From the NCBI RefSeq assembly GCF_020387415.1, contig NZ_JAGWCB010000007.1, forward strand, positions 310,001 to 374,000: a stretch of 64,000 bases of DNA. The letters are read 5' to 3'. This stretch comes from Ideonella benzenivorans (lineage in GTDB: Bacteria; Pseudomonadota; Gammaproteobacteria; Burkholderiales; Burkholderiaceae_C). Numbering within the stretch: the stretch's first letter is position 1; each line of letters begins with the position of its first letter. The notes under the pieces are model-generated. The model saw nothing but the letters and a program-made list of their open reading frames with translations, did not search any database and was not told where the DNA came from. Made by a program: the position numbers and the translations under genes. Positions 1-13,186 of the stretch are shown here, one piece after another.

Positions 1-976
1 CCCGCGCGGCGGCCACGTTGGCATCGTTGGCCTGCAGCGTGAATTCGGCCGCCATCACATCCGGGCGCCGCAGCAGCACACTGGACGGCAGGTCGGCCGG
101 CACGTTCACCAGGGCGGTGGCCTCGGCGCTCTGGTCCAGGGCGCTGCGACCGCCAGCGGGCAACCATTCCGCGGGCGGCTCGGTGCCCAGCAGCAGGCGC
201 AGCGCGTTCAGGTCCTGCGCCACCTGGGTGCGGGCGGTGGCGGTGCTCAGCCGCGCCGTCTGCGTGGCCGCCTGGACGGCGGCCAGATCGAGCGCCGAGA
301 TGGCTCCGAGGTCCTTCTGCTGCAGGCTCAGCTTCAGGGTGCGCTGCTGGCTGGCCAGGGTCTCTTCGTAGAAGGCCAGCGATTGCTGGTCGGCCGCCAG
401 GGTCAGCCAGGTGCCGGCCACCTCGGCCACCAGGGTGGCGCGCACGCTGCGGGCGGTGGCCTCGCTGGCCAGCAGCTTGGCCTGGGCGGCCTCGTCCAAC
501 CGGGCCAGCCTGCCCCACAGGTCGATCTCCCAGGCGGAGATGCCCAGGCTGGCGCTGTGCTGGCGGCTCACGCCGCCGTGGCCGTTGCTGCTGAGGTCAT
601 TGGCGCTCTTGCTGGTGGTGGTGCCGGCCGAGGCGTTCAGCGTGGGCAGGCGATCCGCGGTGGCGCTGGTGACGGCGGCGCGGGCGGCGTCGATGTTACG
701 CAGCGCCACCCGCAGGTCGCGGTTCTGATCCAGCGCCAGGCCGATCATCTGGCGCAGGTGCGGGTCGAGGATCACCGTTTGCCAGTCCGGCATGGGCTCG
801 GCGGCCGTTGGCTGGGGACGGTCGCCCGTCACGGCGCTGGCACCCAGCGTGGCGGGCACCGGGGCCTGCCATTGCGGGGCACCGGGGCCGCTGGGCTGGG
901 TGCTGACACAGCCGGTCAGCCCGGCCAGGCTCACCGCCAGCCCGAGGGTCGAGAGATTGAGGATGGCGCGTGTCAT
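1..976 (-). CDS. RND efflux outer membrane lipoprotein, OprM/NodT family (partial)
   Basis: This is the outer membrane channel of the tripartite drug efflux pump encoded by the next two genes. Only the N-terminal 325 codons are inside the window; the C-terminus runs off the left edge. The N-terminus is a lipoprotein signal with lipobox LTGC and lipidated Cys23. Then come motifs typical of the TolC/OprM fold: WEIDLWGRL near residue 165, alternating Ala/Gln-rich coiled-coil helices, and an LLLRRPDV motif near residue 305. The start ATG overlaps the stop of the inner-membrane pump gene by 4 bases (ATGA), so the two are translationally coupled. The gene order MFP-RND-OMF is that of mexAB-oprM. 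Identification is firm at family level; the exported compounds cannot be told from sequence. Confidence 0.93.
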   Translation of the reverse strand, partial: MTRAILNLSTLGLAVSLAGLTGCVSTQPSGPGAPQWQAPVPATLGASAVTGDRPQPTAAEPMPDWQTVILDPHLRQMIGLALDQNRDLRVALRNIDAARAAVTSATADRLPTLNASAGTTTSKSANDLSSNGHGGVSRQHSASLGISAWEIDLWGRLARLDEAAQAKLLASEATARSVRATLVAEVAGTWLTLAADQQSLAFYEETLASQQRTLKLSLQQKDLGAISALDLAAVQAATQTARLSTATARTQVAQDLNALRLLLGTEPPAEWLPAGGRSALDQSAEATALVNVPADLPSSVLLRRPDVMAAEFTLQANDANVAAAR

Positions 977-3900
977 GCCGCCTTCTCCTGCGAGGAAGTG
1001 GAGGGAGGGGTGGCGCGGGGGCGGTTCTTGAAGAAGCCGCGCACCACCATGTAGAAGACCGGGATGAAGATCAGCCCCAGCACCGTGGCGGTGACCATGC
1101 CCCCCAGCACGCCGGTGCCGATGGCCCGCCGGCTGCCGGAGGCCGCGCCGGTGGCGATGGCCAGCGGCAGCACGCCCAAGCCGAAGGCCAGCGAGGTCAT
1201 CACGATCGGGCGCAGCCGCAGCTTGATCGCCTGCAGGGTCGCTTCCAGCAGGTCCATGCCCTCGTCGTGCAGCTTCTGGGCGAACTCCACGATCAGGATG
1301 GCGTTCTTGGCCGACAGACCGACGGTGGTGAGCAGGCCGATCTGGAAGTAGACGTCGTTGTGCAGCCCCGCCAGCCAGGTGGCCAGCACCGCACCGATGA
1401 CCCCCAGTGGCACCACCAGCATCACCGAGAACGGCACCGACCAGCTTTCATACAGCGCGGCCAGGCACAGGAACACGAACAGGATGGACAGGGCATACAG
1501 CGCCGGCGCCTGCGAGCCCGACAGGCGCTCCTGGTAACTCTGGCCCGCCCATTCGTAGGTGATGCCTTTGGGCAGGGTGGCGGCGATGCGCTCGATCTCG
1601 GCCATGGCGGTGCCGGTGCTGACGCCGGCGGCGGGCGAGCCAACGATCTCGAACGAGGACATGCCGCTGTAGCGCTCGAGTTTGGCCGGGCCGCTGCTCC
1701 AGGCGGCGGTGGCAAAGGCGCTGAACGGCACCATGCCGCCGCTGCTGTTGCGCACGTACCAGTGGTTCAGGTCCTGCGGCTGCATGCGGTAGGGCGCATC
1801 CCCCTGCATGTAGACCTTCTTGACCCGCGACTTGTTGATGAAGTCGTTGACGTAGGCGCCCCCCAGTGCAATCGACAGCGTGTTGTTCACGTCATCGGTG
1901 GAGAGGCCCAGGGCCGCGGTCTTGCTGTCGTCGACGGTGATCTGCAGCTGCGCGGCATCGTCCAGGCCGCTGGGGCGCACCTGGGTCAGCAGGGGGCTTT
2001 TGCGGGCTTCGGCGACGAGCCGGTCGCGGGCCGCCAACATGGCGTCATGGCCCAGCCCGGCCAGGTCTTCCAGCTCCACCGTGAAGCCCGCGCTGCCGCC
2101 CAGGCCGCGCACGGCCGGTGGCAGCATGAAGAACACGCGCGCATCCCGGATGCCGGACAGGTCCCGCGTGAAGCGCGCGGCCAGGGCGCTGGCGTCCTGG
2201 CCCTCGCCCTGGCGCACCGACCAGTCCTTGAGCCGCACGTACAGGTTGCCCGAAGCCTGGTCTCCCCCCATGCCGACCAGCGAGATCGAGCTTTTCACCT
2301 CCGGCTGGGTCTTGAGGTAGTCCTCCACCTGGGCCAGCGCGGTTCGGGTGCGCTCAGCCGAAGCCGAGGCCGGCAGCTGCACCATGGCCATCAACAAACC
2401 CTGGTCCTCGTCCGGCAGGAAGGAGGTCGGCAGGCGCACGAAGCTCACCCCCAGCGCGGCCACCAGCACGGCGTACACGGCCATCATCCGGCCGGTGCGT
2501 CCCAGCGTGCGGCGCATGAAGCTCTGGTAGCGGTTGCTCAGGCTCAGAAAGCCTCGGTTGAAGGCCGCGAAGAAGCGGCCGGCCGGCCCATGGGGGGCAT
2601 GCGGTTCGCCATCCTGCCCCTTGGCGTGCGGCCGCAGCAGCGAGGCGCAGAGGGCCGGTGTCAGCGTCAGTGCCATCAGTACGCTCAAGGCCATGGACGA
2701 CACGATGGTGATCGAGAACTGGCGGTAGATCACGCCGGTGGAGCCGCCGAAGAAGGCCATGGGAATGAACACCGCGGACAGCACCAGCGAGATGCCGACC
2801 AGCGCGCTGGTGATCTCGCCCATGCTCTGGCGGGTGGCCTCGCGCGGGGCCAGCCCTTCCTCGCTCATCAGACGTTCGACGTTCTCGACCACGACGATGG
2901 CGTCGTCCACCAGCAGGCCGATGGCCAGCACCATGCCGAACAAGGTCAACGTGTTGATCGAATAGCCGAAGGCGGCCAGCACGCCGAAGGTGCCCAGTAG
3001 CACCACCGGCACCGCAATGGCCGGGATCAGCGTGGCCCGCAGGTTCTGCATGAACAGCACCATCACGACCACCACCAGCACCATGGCCTCGACCAGCGTC
3101 TTGACCACTTCCTCGACCGAAATGGTCACGAAGGGCGTGGTGTCGTAGCCGATCTCGTAGTGGATCTGGTTGGGGAAGTACGGGGCCAGCAGTTCCAGCT
3201 TGGCCTTGACGGCCTGGGCCACCCCCAGCGCATTGGCGCCCGAGGCCAGCTTGATGCCCACGCCGGCGGCCGGGCGGCCGTTGTAGCGGGTCTGGAAGGT
3301 GTAGCTTTCGCTGCCCAGCTCGATCCGGGCCACATCGCCCAGGTGCACCAGCGCGCCATCGCTGGCCGATTTGACGACCACGTTCTGGAACTGCTCGATC
3401 GTGCGCAGCTTGCTGCGGGCGGACACCACGGCGTTGATCTGCTGACCGGCCGCGGCCGGCAGGGCGCCCAGCTGACCGGCGGACACCTGGGTGTTCTGGG
3501 CCTCCAGCGCGTTGGTGATGTCCGAGGGCATCAGCGCGTACTTCTGCATCTTGGCCGGGTCCAGCCAGACGCGCATGGCGTAGCCCGACCCCAGGGTGGT
3601 CACGTCGCCCACGCCGTCGATGCGGCTGAGCGTGTCCACCAGGCTGGTGGAGATGTAGTCCCCCAGGTCGGTGGCGGTGACGCCCGGATCGTCCGAGACG
3701 AAGTTGGCGATCAGCAGAAAGTCGGTGCCCGACTTGGTCACCGTCACGCCCTGGTTCTGCACCACCTGCGGCAGCCGGGTCAGGGCTTGCTGCACCTTGT
3801 TCTGCACCTGCATCTGGGCCACGTCGGGGTTGGTGCCCGCGATGAAGCTCAGCGTGACGCTGGCGCTGCCGGTGGAACTGGAGCTGGAGGACATGCTCTG

Positions 3901-4125
3901 CAAGCCGTCCAGCCCCTTCATGTTCTGCTCAATGACCTGGGTGACCGAGTCCTCCACGGTTTGCGCATTGGCGCCGGTGTAGGTGGCGTTGACCGAGACG
4001 CGCACCGGCGCGATGTCGGGATACTGTTCCAGCGGCAGGTCCAGGATGGACAGCGCGCCGGCCAGCATGATCAGGATGGCGATGACCCACGCGAAGATGG
4101 GGCGGTCGATGAAGAACTTGGCCAT
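973..4125 (-). CDS. RND multidrug efflux pump inner-membrane transporter (HAE1 family, MexB/AcrB-like)
   Basis: A 1050-residue proton-driven exporter, the normal length for the HAE1 family. It begins MAKFFIDRPIFAWVIAI, the family's first transmembrane segment. It carries two periplasmic porter/docking halves and the TM4 motif GLLVDDAIVVVENVER, whose paired Asp residues relay protons in AcrB. GGSTGVIYRQFSITIV and GLSAKNAILIVEFA are further family signatures. It takes substrates from the periplasm and inner membrane and passes them to the outer membrane channel encoded downstream. The start is 15 bases after the membrane-fusion gene, and the stop overlaps the next start by 4 bases. MexB, AmrB and BpeB types are all possible. 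The adjacent BaeSR-like pair suggests envelope-stress control. Confidence 0.97.
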   Translation of the reverse strand: MAKFFIDRPIFAWVIAILIMLAGALSILDLPLEQYPDIAPVRVSVNATYTGANAQTVEDSVTQVIEQNMKGLDGLQSMSSSSSSTGSASVTLSFIAGTNPDVAQMQVQNKVQQALTRLPQVVQNQGVTVTKSGTDFLLIANFVSDDPGVTATDLGDYISTSLVDTLSRIDGVGDVTTLGSGYAMRVWLDPAKMQKYALMPSDITNALEAQNTQVSAGQLGALPAAAGQQINAVVSARSKLRTIEQFQNVVVKSASDGALVHLGDVARIELGSESYTFQTRYNGRPAAGVGIKLASGANALGVAQAVKAKLELLAPYFPNQIHYEIGYDTTPFVTISVEEVVKTLVEAMVLVVVVMVLFMQNLRATLIPAIAVPVVLLGTFGVLAAFGYSINTLTLFGMVLAIGLLVDDAIVVVENVERLMSEEGLAPREATRQSMGEITSALVGISLVLSAVFIPMAFFGGSTGVIYRQFSITIVSSMALSVLMALTLTPALCASLLRPHAKGQDGEPHAPHGPAGRFFAAFNRGFLSLSNRYQSFMRRTLGRTGRMMAVYAVLVAALGVSFVRLPTSFLPDEDQGLLMAMVQLPASASAERTRTALAQVEDYLKTQPEVKSSISLVGMGGDQASGNLYVRLKDWSVRQGEGQDASALAARFTRDLSGIRDARVFFMLPPAVRGLGGSAGFTVELEDLAGLGHDAMLAARDRLVAEARKSPLLTQVRPSGLDDAAQLQITVDDSKTAALGLSTDDVNNTLSIALGGAYVNDFINKSRVKKVYMQGDAPYRMQPQDLNHWYVRNSSGGMVPFSAFATAAWSSGPAKLERYSGMSSFEIVGSPAAGVSTGTAMAEIERIAATLPKGITYEWAGQSYQERLSGSQAPALYALSILFVFLCLAALYESWSVPFSVMLVVPLGVIGAVLATWLAGLHNDVYFQIGLLTTVGLSAKNAILIVEFAQKLHDEGMDLLEATLQAIKLRLRPIVMTSLAFGLGVLPLAIATGAASGSRRAIGTGVLGGMVTATVLGLIFIPVFYMVVRGFFKNRPRATPPSTSSQEKAA

Positions 4126-4140
4126 GGTGCGGGGCCTCGC

Positions 4141-5316
4141 TCAGCGGCTGGCGGCCGAGGCCGCCGCCGGCGCAGAGGCCCCCAGCGCGGCGGCCACCGC
4201 ATGCACCACCTGGCCGGGGCGCACCTTGGCCACGCCTTCGACGATCACGCGGTCCCCCGCCTGCAGGCCCTGGGTGACGCGCCACTGGTTGCCGATGGCC
4301 TGGGCGACCGTGACGGCGCGCTGCACCACCTTGCCGTCCTGGCCCACCAGCAGGGCGCTGGCTTCGCCACGGGCGTTGCGTTGCACGCCGGCCTGGGGCA
4401 CGAGGATGGCGGCCGGGTCCACCGCCTGGTTCAGTACGGCGCGCACATACATGCCGGGCAGCAGCACATGGTCCGGGTTGGGCACGGTGGCGCGCAGCGT
4501 GACCGCGCCGGTGCTGGTGTTGACCGCCACGCCATTGACCTTCAGCGTGCCTTCTTGGGCGTAGGTGCTGCCATCTTCCAGCACCAGCCGGATGCGGGTG
4601 CCGCCATCCTTCAAGCCACCCTGGGCCAGTTGCTGGCGCAGTTTCAGCAGATCGACACTGCTCTGCGGAATGTCCACGTTGATCGGATCGAGCGTCTGCA
4701 CCGTGGTCAGGGCCGTCGTCTGGCTGGCGGTCACCAGCGCGCCTTCGGTCACGCTGGAGGTGTCGACCCGGCCGCTGATGGGTGAGGTGATGCGGGTGCG
4801 GGCCAGGTCGATGCGGGCGCTGGCCAGCGTGGCCTGGGCCGACAGCAGCGCGGCTTCATCTTCCTTCAGCGCCGCCTGGGCGTCTTCCACCGTCTGCTTG
4901 CTGCTGGCGTCGGCGGCCAACAGGGCCTGCTGGCGCTGCGCGGTCAGCCGGGCGGCGGCCAGCGTCGCGGTGGCCTTGGCCACGCTGGCCTCGGCACTGC
5001 GGACGGTGGCCTGATAGGACGAGGCATCCAGTTGGTACAGCGCCTGGCCGGCCCGGACCTGGCTGCCTTCGGTGAACAGGCGCTTCTGGACGATGCCACT
5101 CACCTGCGGCCGGATCTCGGCCGACTGCATGGCCACGGTGCGGCCCGGCAGTTCGGTGGTGAGCGGCAGGGACTGGGTTGAGACGGTGAACACGCCCACC
5201 TCGGTGGCGGCCGTCTGTGGGGTCTCCTGGTTCTGGGCGGAGCAGGCGCTCAGGCCAATGCTCAGGCTGGCCGCCAGCAAGGCCCACGGGGTGCGTTGGG
5301 GAAGGGGAAGGATCAC
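4141..5316 (-). CDS. RND efflux periplasmic adaptor (membrane fusion protein, MexA/AcrA-like)
   Basis: A 391-residue periplasmic adaptor that joins the RND pump to its outer membrane channel. From a GTG at 5316 the product starts with a lipoprotein signal ending in lipobox LSAC (Cys25), which places the start well. The open frame extends upstream to 5448, but that extension overlaps the divergent kinase start and looks non-coding. No good Shine-Dalgarno precedes the GTG. Visible domains are a barrel-sandwich/lipoyl half (QVSGIVQKRLFTEGSQV), a long alpha-helical hairpin rich in Ala, Gln and Lys, the second lipoyl half (ITSPISGRVD) and a C-terminal beta-barrel. It is first in the operon and 15 bases ahead of the pump gene. 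Confidence 0.93.
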   Translation of the reverse strand: MILPLPQRTPWALLAASLSIGLSACSAQNQETPQTAATEVGVFTVSTQSLPLTTELPGRTVAMQSAEIRPQVSGIVQKRLFTEGSQVRAGQALYQLDASSYQATVRSAEASVAKATATLAAARLTAQRQQALLAADASSKQTVEDAQAALKEDEAALLSAQATLASARIDLARTRITSPISGRVDTSSVTEGALVTASQTTALTTVQTLDPINVDIPQSSVDLLKLRQQLAQGGLKDGGTRIRLVLEDGSTYAQEGTLKVNGVAVNTSTGAVTLRATVPNPDHVLLPGMYVRAVLNQAVDPAAILVPQAGVQRNARGEASALLVGQDGKVVQRAVTVAQAIGNQWRVTQGLQAGDRVIVEGVAKVRPGQVVHAVAAALGASAPAAASAASR

Positions 5317-5441
5317 GGCAGCAAACCACTGGGATGACGATGGCCGGGATGCTGCGCGGCGAATGTGCAGAAAAAACGAGGAACCCTGCGCAGGGGCGGG
5401 CAGCGCTTGCCGAGTCCGCCGGCCTGCGGCCCAATCGGCAC
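5317..5441. promoter_or_regulatory. Divergent promoter region between the efflux operon and its two-component system
   Basis: 125 bases lie between the adaptor's GTG start (minus) and the kinase start (plus), so both operons should be driven from here. No convincing sigma-70 hexamer pair or strong dyad was seen by eye. Autoregulation of both sides by the adjacent OmpR-type regulator is inferred from the arrangement, as in BaeSR/efflux loci. Confidence 0.4.
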
Positions 5442-6905
5442 ATGGCATTCCTGTGGTCCTGGCTGAAACCGCTGTCGCGCACGCGGCTGTCCTGGCGCAT
5501 CTTCCTGGCGGTGTTCGGAACCGGGCTGGCCGTGTCCCTGCTGGTGGGCGCGGCCACGCGCTGGAACTTCAACCGCGAGTTTCTCGGCTACCTGAACGAC
5601 GTGGCGGCCGGGCGCATGACCTATGTGGGCCCCCGGCTGGAACGCGCCTATGCCGAGCATGGCAACTGGGACTTCCTGCGGGAGGAGCCGCGCCACTGGT
5701 TCCATCTGCTGCGGCCGGTGCCGGGCGAGGAACTGCCGGCGGACGTGGACCCGGTGCGCCAGGCGCCGCCCACCTCCGACCTGACCGGGGCCAGCCTGCG
5801 CCTGGGGCTGCTGGACAGCCAGGGGCAGTGGGTGGCGGGCTTTCGCAACCAGGTGCCGGGCATGCTGCGCAACCCGATCCAGGTCGGCGGCGTGACCGTG
5901 GGCTGGCTGGTGCTGGCGCCCTTTCAGAGTGTGGCGGAAGGCGGGGCGGAGCGCTTCGGCCACGGCCAGGCGCAGGCCAGCCTGGCCATCGCCGCCGTCG
6001 CAGGCCTGCTGGCGGCATTGATCGCCTGGTGGGTGTCGAGCCGCCTGCTGGCACCGGTGCGCCGTGTGGCGGCCGCCACCCACAAGCTGGCGGCCGGCGC
6101 CTACGACACGCAGGTGGAGGTGCTCAGCGACGACGAGGTGGGCCAGCTGGCCCGCGACTTCAACCTGCTGGCCCATTCCCTGGCCCGCCACGAAGCGCTG
6201 CGGCGCGACTTCCTGGCCGATGTCTCGCACGAGCTGCGCACCCCGCTGGCGGTGTTGACCGGCGAGATCGACGCGCTGGTCGATGGCATCCGGCCGGTGT
6301 CGACAGCGGCGCTTGAATCTTTGCGCAGCGAAGCCGAGCGCCTGGGCGAGTTGGTGAAGGACCTCAACGAACTGGCGCTGTCGGACGTGGGCGCCCTGAG
6401 CTACCGCATGGCGCCGGTGGCACTGGCCGAGCTGCTGGCGCGCCGGGTGGCCGATCACCGCTGGCGCTTCGCCCAGCGCGGGCTGGACCTGCAGCTGGTG
6501 CTGCCCGACAGGGAGCCTGGCAGGGTGCTGGGCGATGAAGGGCGGTTGCAGCAGTTGCTGGACAACCTGCTGGGCAACAGCCTGCGCTACACCGATGCCC
6601 CGGGGCGGGTGCGTCTGACCCTGGCGGACCGCGGGCGTGAGCTGGTGCTGGACGTGGAGGACAGCGCGCCTGGCGTGCCGGAGGCCTTGCTGCCGCGGCT
6701 GTTCGAGCGCCTGTTCCGGGTCGAGGGCTCCCGCAGCCGGGACACCGGCGGCGCGGGTCTGGGCCTGTCCATCTGTCGCAACATCGTGCAGGCGCACCGG
6801 GGGCGCATCGAGGCCCTGCCCTCGCCCTTGGGCGGCGTCTGCATCCGGATCCACTGGCCGCGGCTGGCGGGGCGCGGGCCGCGCAAGGAGTCTGCCGATG
6901 AATGA
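5442..6905 (+). CDS. Sensor histidine kinase, BaeS-like
   Basis: A 487-residue membrane sensor kinase. The order is: first TM at about residues 18-40 (RIFLAVFGTGLAVSLLVGA), a periplasmic sensor of about 140 residues, second TM near 185-205, a HAMP linker, HisKA with phosphoacceptor His263 ([12 protein letters not shown]), and HATPase_c with N-box NLLGNSLRYTD and G-box DTGGAGLGLSICRNIV. The chosen ATG at 5442 begins directly with a cytoplasmic basic stretch followed by TM1; the open frame extends further upstream without kinase-like sequence. It overlaps the response regulator gene by 8 bases. It most likely senses envelope damage or efflux substrates and controls the divergent RND operon. The BaeS assignment rests on architecture and context. 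Confidence 0.93.
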   Translation: MAFLWSWLKPLSRTRLSWRIFLAVFGTGLAVSLLVGAATRWNFNREFLGYLNDVAAGRMTYVGPRLERAYAEHGNWDFLREEPRHWFHLLRPVPGEELPADVDPVRQAPPTSDLTGASLRLGLLDSQGQWVAGFRNQVPGMLRNPIQVGGVTVGWLVLAPFQSVAEGGAERFGHGQAQASLAIAAVAGLLAALIAWWVSSRLLAPVRRVAAATHKLAAGAYDTQVEVLSDDEVGQLARDFNLLAHSLARHEALRRDFLADVSHELRTPLAVLTGEIDALVDGIRPVSTAALESLRSEAERLGELVKDLNELALSDVGALSYRMAPVALAELLARRVADHRWRFAQRGLDLQLVLPDREPGRVLGDEGRLQQLLDNLLGNSLRYTDAPGRVRLTLADRGRELVLDVEDSAPGVPEALLPRLFERLFRVEGSRSRDTGGAGLGLSICRNIVQAHRGRIEALPSPLGGVCIRIHWPRLAGRGPRKESADE

Positions 6906-7595
6906 ACTTTCCGCACGGGACTTCCCGCAGGTGATGATCGCCGAGGACGAGCCCAAGCTGGCCCAGTTGCTGGTGGACTATCTGCAGGCGGCTTCTTTGT
7001 CGACGGTGGTGGTGGACGATGGTCGCGCCGTGCTGCCAGCGATCCAGGCACAGGCCCCGGACCTGCTGCTGCTGGATCTGATGCTGCCCGGCCGCGACGG
7101 CCTGAGCATCTGCCAGGAACTGCGCGGCTTCAGCCACCTGCCGGTGATCATGGTCACAGCCCGGGTGGAGGAGGTGGAACGGCTGATGGGGCTGGAGGCA
7201 GGCGCGGACGACTACATCTGCAAGCCGTTCCGTCCCCGGGAGGTGGTGGCACGGGTGCAGGCCCAGTTGCGGCGCCGGCAATGGGATCGCGCAGGGGGAG
7301 ACCCCGCCGCCACGGCGCCAGCGGAGGGCGGGCGCTTGCAGCTGGACGAGACCCGCATGCAGGCCTTGGTGGCGGGCCAGGCGCTGGATCTGACCCCGGC
7401 CGAGTTCCGGCTGCTGCGGCATCTGACCCAGACCCCTGGCCGGGTGTTTTCACGCGACCAGTTGCTGGATGTGCTGCACGAGGACGGCCGGGCCGTGACC
7501 GACCGGGCGGTGGACAGCCATGTCCGCAACCTGCGTCGCAAGCTCGAAGGCGTGGCCGGCGACTGGGAGCCGATCCGATCCGTCTACGGGGTGGG

Positions 7596-7620
<25 letters not shown>
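6898..7620 (+). CDS. OmpR-family response regulator, BaeR-like
   Basis: A 240-residue DNA-binding response regulator. The receiver domain (about 10-125) has the acidic pair in IAEDEPK, the phosphoacceptor Asp in LLLLDLMLPGRDG, and the conserved Lys in YICKPF. A winged-helix effector (about 145-238) carries LDLTPAEFRLLRHL and the recognition helix DRAVDSHVRNLRRKL, ending in the usual GVGYAWE. Its start overlaps the kinase stop (ATGAATGA). The last 25 bases overlap the 3' end of the convergent hybrid kinase gene. It is the expected transcriptional activator of the divergent efflux operon. Confidence 0.95.
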
Positions 7621-11429
<3,809 letters not shown>

Positions 11430-11585
11430 AACAGCGACTGACTCATGCAGGAGACAGCCACTGGTTCACATCGTCATTGCTTGAGCTGCCGTATATGGCA
11501 GGCTAGCATGGCCTCGCGAGCCAAGAAAGGGAAATTGTTCCGCAATCGGAACCGCACAGCGCGGTTGATGACGGTGGACCGGTTC

Positions 11586-11849
11586 TCAGGGACGCCGGCG
11601 AGGCGCGGAGCCGGTGGGGTGGGCACTGCGGTCCAGGTGGCGGAACGTGATGCGCCCCTTGCCCAGATCGTAGGGGGAGAGCTCCAGCGAGACGGCGTCA
11701 CCCGCCAGGATGCGGATGTGGTTCTTCTTCATCTTGCCGGCGGTGTAGGCGACCAGCTCGTGACCATTCTCCAGGGTCACACGAAAACGCGAGTCGGGCA
11801 GCACTTCGTTGACGATGCCGCGCATTTCAATGAGTTCTTCCTTGGCCAT
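11586..11849 (-). CDS. infA: Translation initiation factor IF-1 (paralogue)
   Basis: An 87-residue S1/OB-fold protein that binds the ribosomal A site during initiation. [20 protein letters not shown] followed by [30 protein letters not shown] is the diagnostic IF-1 sequence. It departs from the textbook 72-residue form in starting MAKEELIE instead of MAKEDVIE and in having a basic C-terminal tail ([11 protein letters not shown]). Many Burkholderiales carry two infA genes, one in the ribosomal protein operon and a second elsewhere; the tail and the isolated context mark this as the second type. A purine-rich CGGAGGGC lies about 6 bases before the ATG. It stands alone between a hybrid kinase and a recombinase. 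Confidence 0.95.
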   Translation of the reverse strand: MAKEELIEMRGIVNEVLPDSRFRVTLENGHELVAYTAGKMKKNHIRILAGDAVSLELSPYDLGKGRITFRHLDRSAHPTGSAPRRRP

Positions 11850-12160
11850 GACGGCCCTCCGTTCTGAGATTGAGCTGCCCCTGTCAGGGCGTGGGCATCC
11901 TCACGGTCTTGTAGCCGCACTGCACGGGCAACGCACGGTTGCGATGCACCTGGAGCGGGCTTCCCGGGATGCACAGGGAAGCGGGCTGTCGCCCGAAGGC
12001 GGCCAGCGTGGACGGCGTTTGACCACCACCGTCGCCACGGACCACCCCATCCTGACCGGTGAACGGCCACGCTGACGCGCCACCGGGGTGAGCCGATGAC
12101 GCAAGGGGCCATTGATCCGGGCGACGAAAAATGCGTTGCGAGGTGGTCAAGCCTTTGATT
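11850..12160. other. Intergenic region upstream of infA
   Basis: 311 bases separate infA from the recombinase gene. An 88-codon open frame on the minus strand (11884-12150) and overlapping ones resemble no family I recognise and have the Arg/Pro-rich composition of chance frames in GC-rich DNA. I treat the stretch as the infA promoter and a possible long 5' leader. No clear -10/-35 pair or terminator was seen. Confidence 0.4.
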
Positions 12161-13186
12161 CTATGATGTTTCTTGTTCCCATGCAGCTTGTTCTTCGAGC
12201 GCTGCGAGGCGACGCCGATAGCGTTCCATCACATCCGGTTCGGTCACGCCCAGCCAGCGGGCAACCTGGTCAGGCGGGACGCGCCGATGCAGCGCATGCA
12301 AGGCAAAAGCATGGCGCAAGCTGTAGGCACTGATGTCCTCGGCAGCAAGGCCCGCCTCGGCCAGGGTTGTCTTGACCGCGACATGGTGGGCGACCTTGCC
12401 CCAGGGTTTGCCGCTGCCCTTGGTCGACGGCAGGAACTGAGGCCCGGGGATGGCCAACTCCGCCCGCAGCCCTTGCCATCGCCGCAGCACCGGCACGGCC
12501 CAGCGGGGCAGAGGGATGGGCACACGGGTTGGGGGCTCGGTGCCCACGAGGTGCACTGTCGAGACCTCCGACGGTGCTGCCGAGAGGAAGAGACGGGCGC
12601 TGGGCAGGGCCCGGACCTCGGCAGGGGTGAGTCCGGCACCCAGGTGCAGGGCGAGGGCGGCGTGGTTGCGGACCTGCTGCCATGTGGGCAGACCCGCGCA
12701 AGCGGAGGCGGAACCGGTCCGGGCGAGCCAGCGCGCCAGCTTCGCCGCTTGCTGCATTGAGAGCTCCTGCGGCAACTCGTCGAAGCGGCTGGCGTTGGCG
12801 TAGCGGATGTCGGGCCGCCGCTCCAGGAGTTGGAGGCAGGCCAGGGGGGCTGGCAGGCCCTGATCACGGTGGTAAAGCCCCAGCACACGGTCAAGCAGGC
12901 GCAGCACACGCCAAGCATGGCGTGGCGACAACCCATGATGCTGTTCGCGTTCAGCCAGGTAGTCCTGCAGCAGTCCGGCATTGAGCTGCTGGGGAAACAT
13001 CTGGCGCTGACAAGCCCAGTCGGCGAATGCATGCCAGATGTGCCGGTAGACCTCCTCGGAGGATTCCCGGCGCAGCAACGCACGCTCTCGGGCCTGTCGT
13101 TGCCAGAGTGACCAAGCCAATGCGTAAGCGGCTGGCGGATGAGGGGGCGGCAGATGCTGGGACATAAATGAACTAACGGCAGACAC
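12161..13186 (-). CDS. Tyrosine recombinase-like protein with degenerate catalytic site
   Basis: A 341-residue protein with the two-domain layout of tyrosine recombinases: a SAM-like core-binding N-terminal half (about 20-110) and a catalytic fold (about 140-330). The tyrosine is kept (MERYRRR, Tyr323), as is the second Arg (YSLRHAF, Arg291). The first catalytic Arg of the usual TGLR motif is Thr187 (GAGLTPAEV), the His of HxxR is Tyr288, and the His/Trp of LGH is Val314. It may be catalytically weak or inactive and act as a DNA-binding partner of the intact recombinase at 13767-15635. The GTG at 13186 follows a GGGAG; ATG at 13165 is the alternative (334 residues). Its first codons lie in one arm of a 16-bp inverted repeat. 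Confidence 0.8.
   Translation of the reverse strand: MSAVSSFMSQHLPPPHPPAAYALAWSLWQRQARERALLRRESSEEVYRHIWHAFADWACQRQMFPQQLNAGLLQDYLAEREQHHGLSPRHAWRVLRLLDRVLGLYHRDQGLPAPLACLQLLERRPDIRYANASRFDELPQELSMQQAAKLARWLARTGSASACAGLPTWQQVRNHAALALHLGAGLTPAEVRALPSARLFLSAAPSEVSTVHLVGTEPPTRVPIPLPRWAVPVLRRWQGLRAELAIPGPQFLPSTKGSGKPWGKVAHHVAVKTTLAEAGLAAEDISAYSLRHAFALHALHRRVPPDQVARWLGVTEPDVMERYRRRLAALEEQAAWEQETS

Noticed and set aside
970-3000. A 676-codon plus-strand frame opposite the RND pump gene
   Set aside because: Composition (His, Gln, Arg, Gly runs) is that of a mirror frame; the minus strand has full AcrB-type motifs.
11884-12150. An 88-codon protein upstream of infA
   Set aside because: No recognisable motif, Pro/Arg-rich chance composition, and three overlapping alternative frames of similar length.
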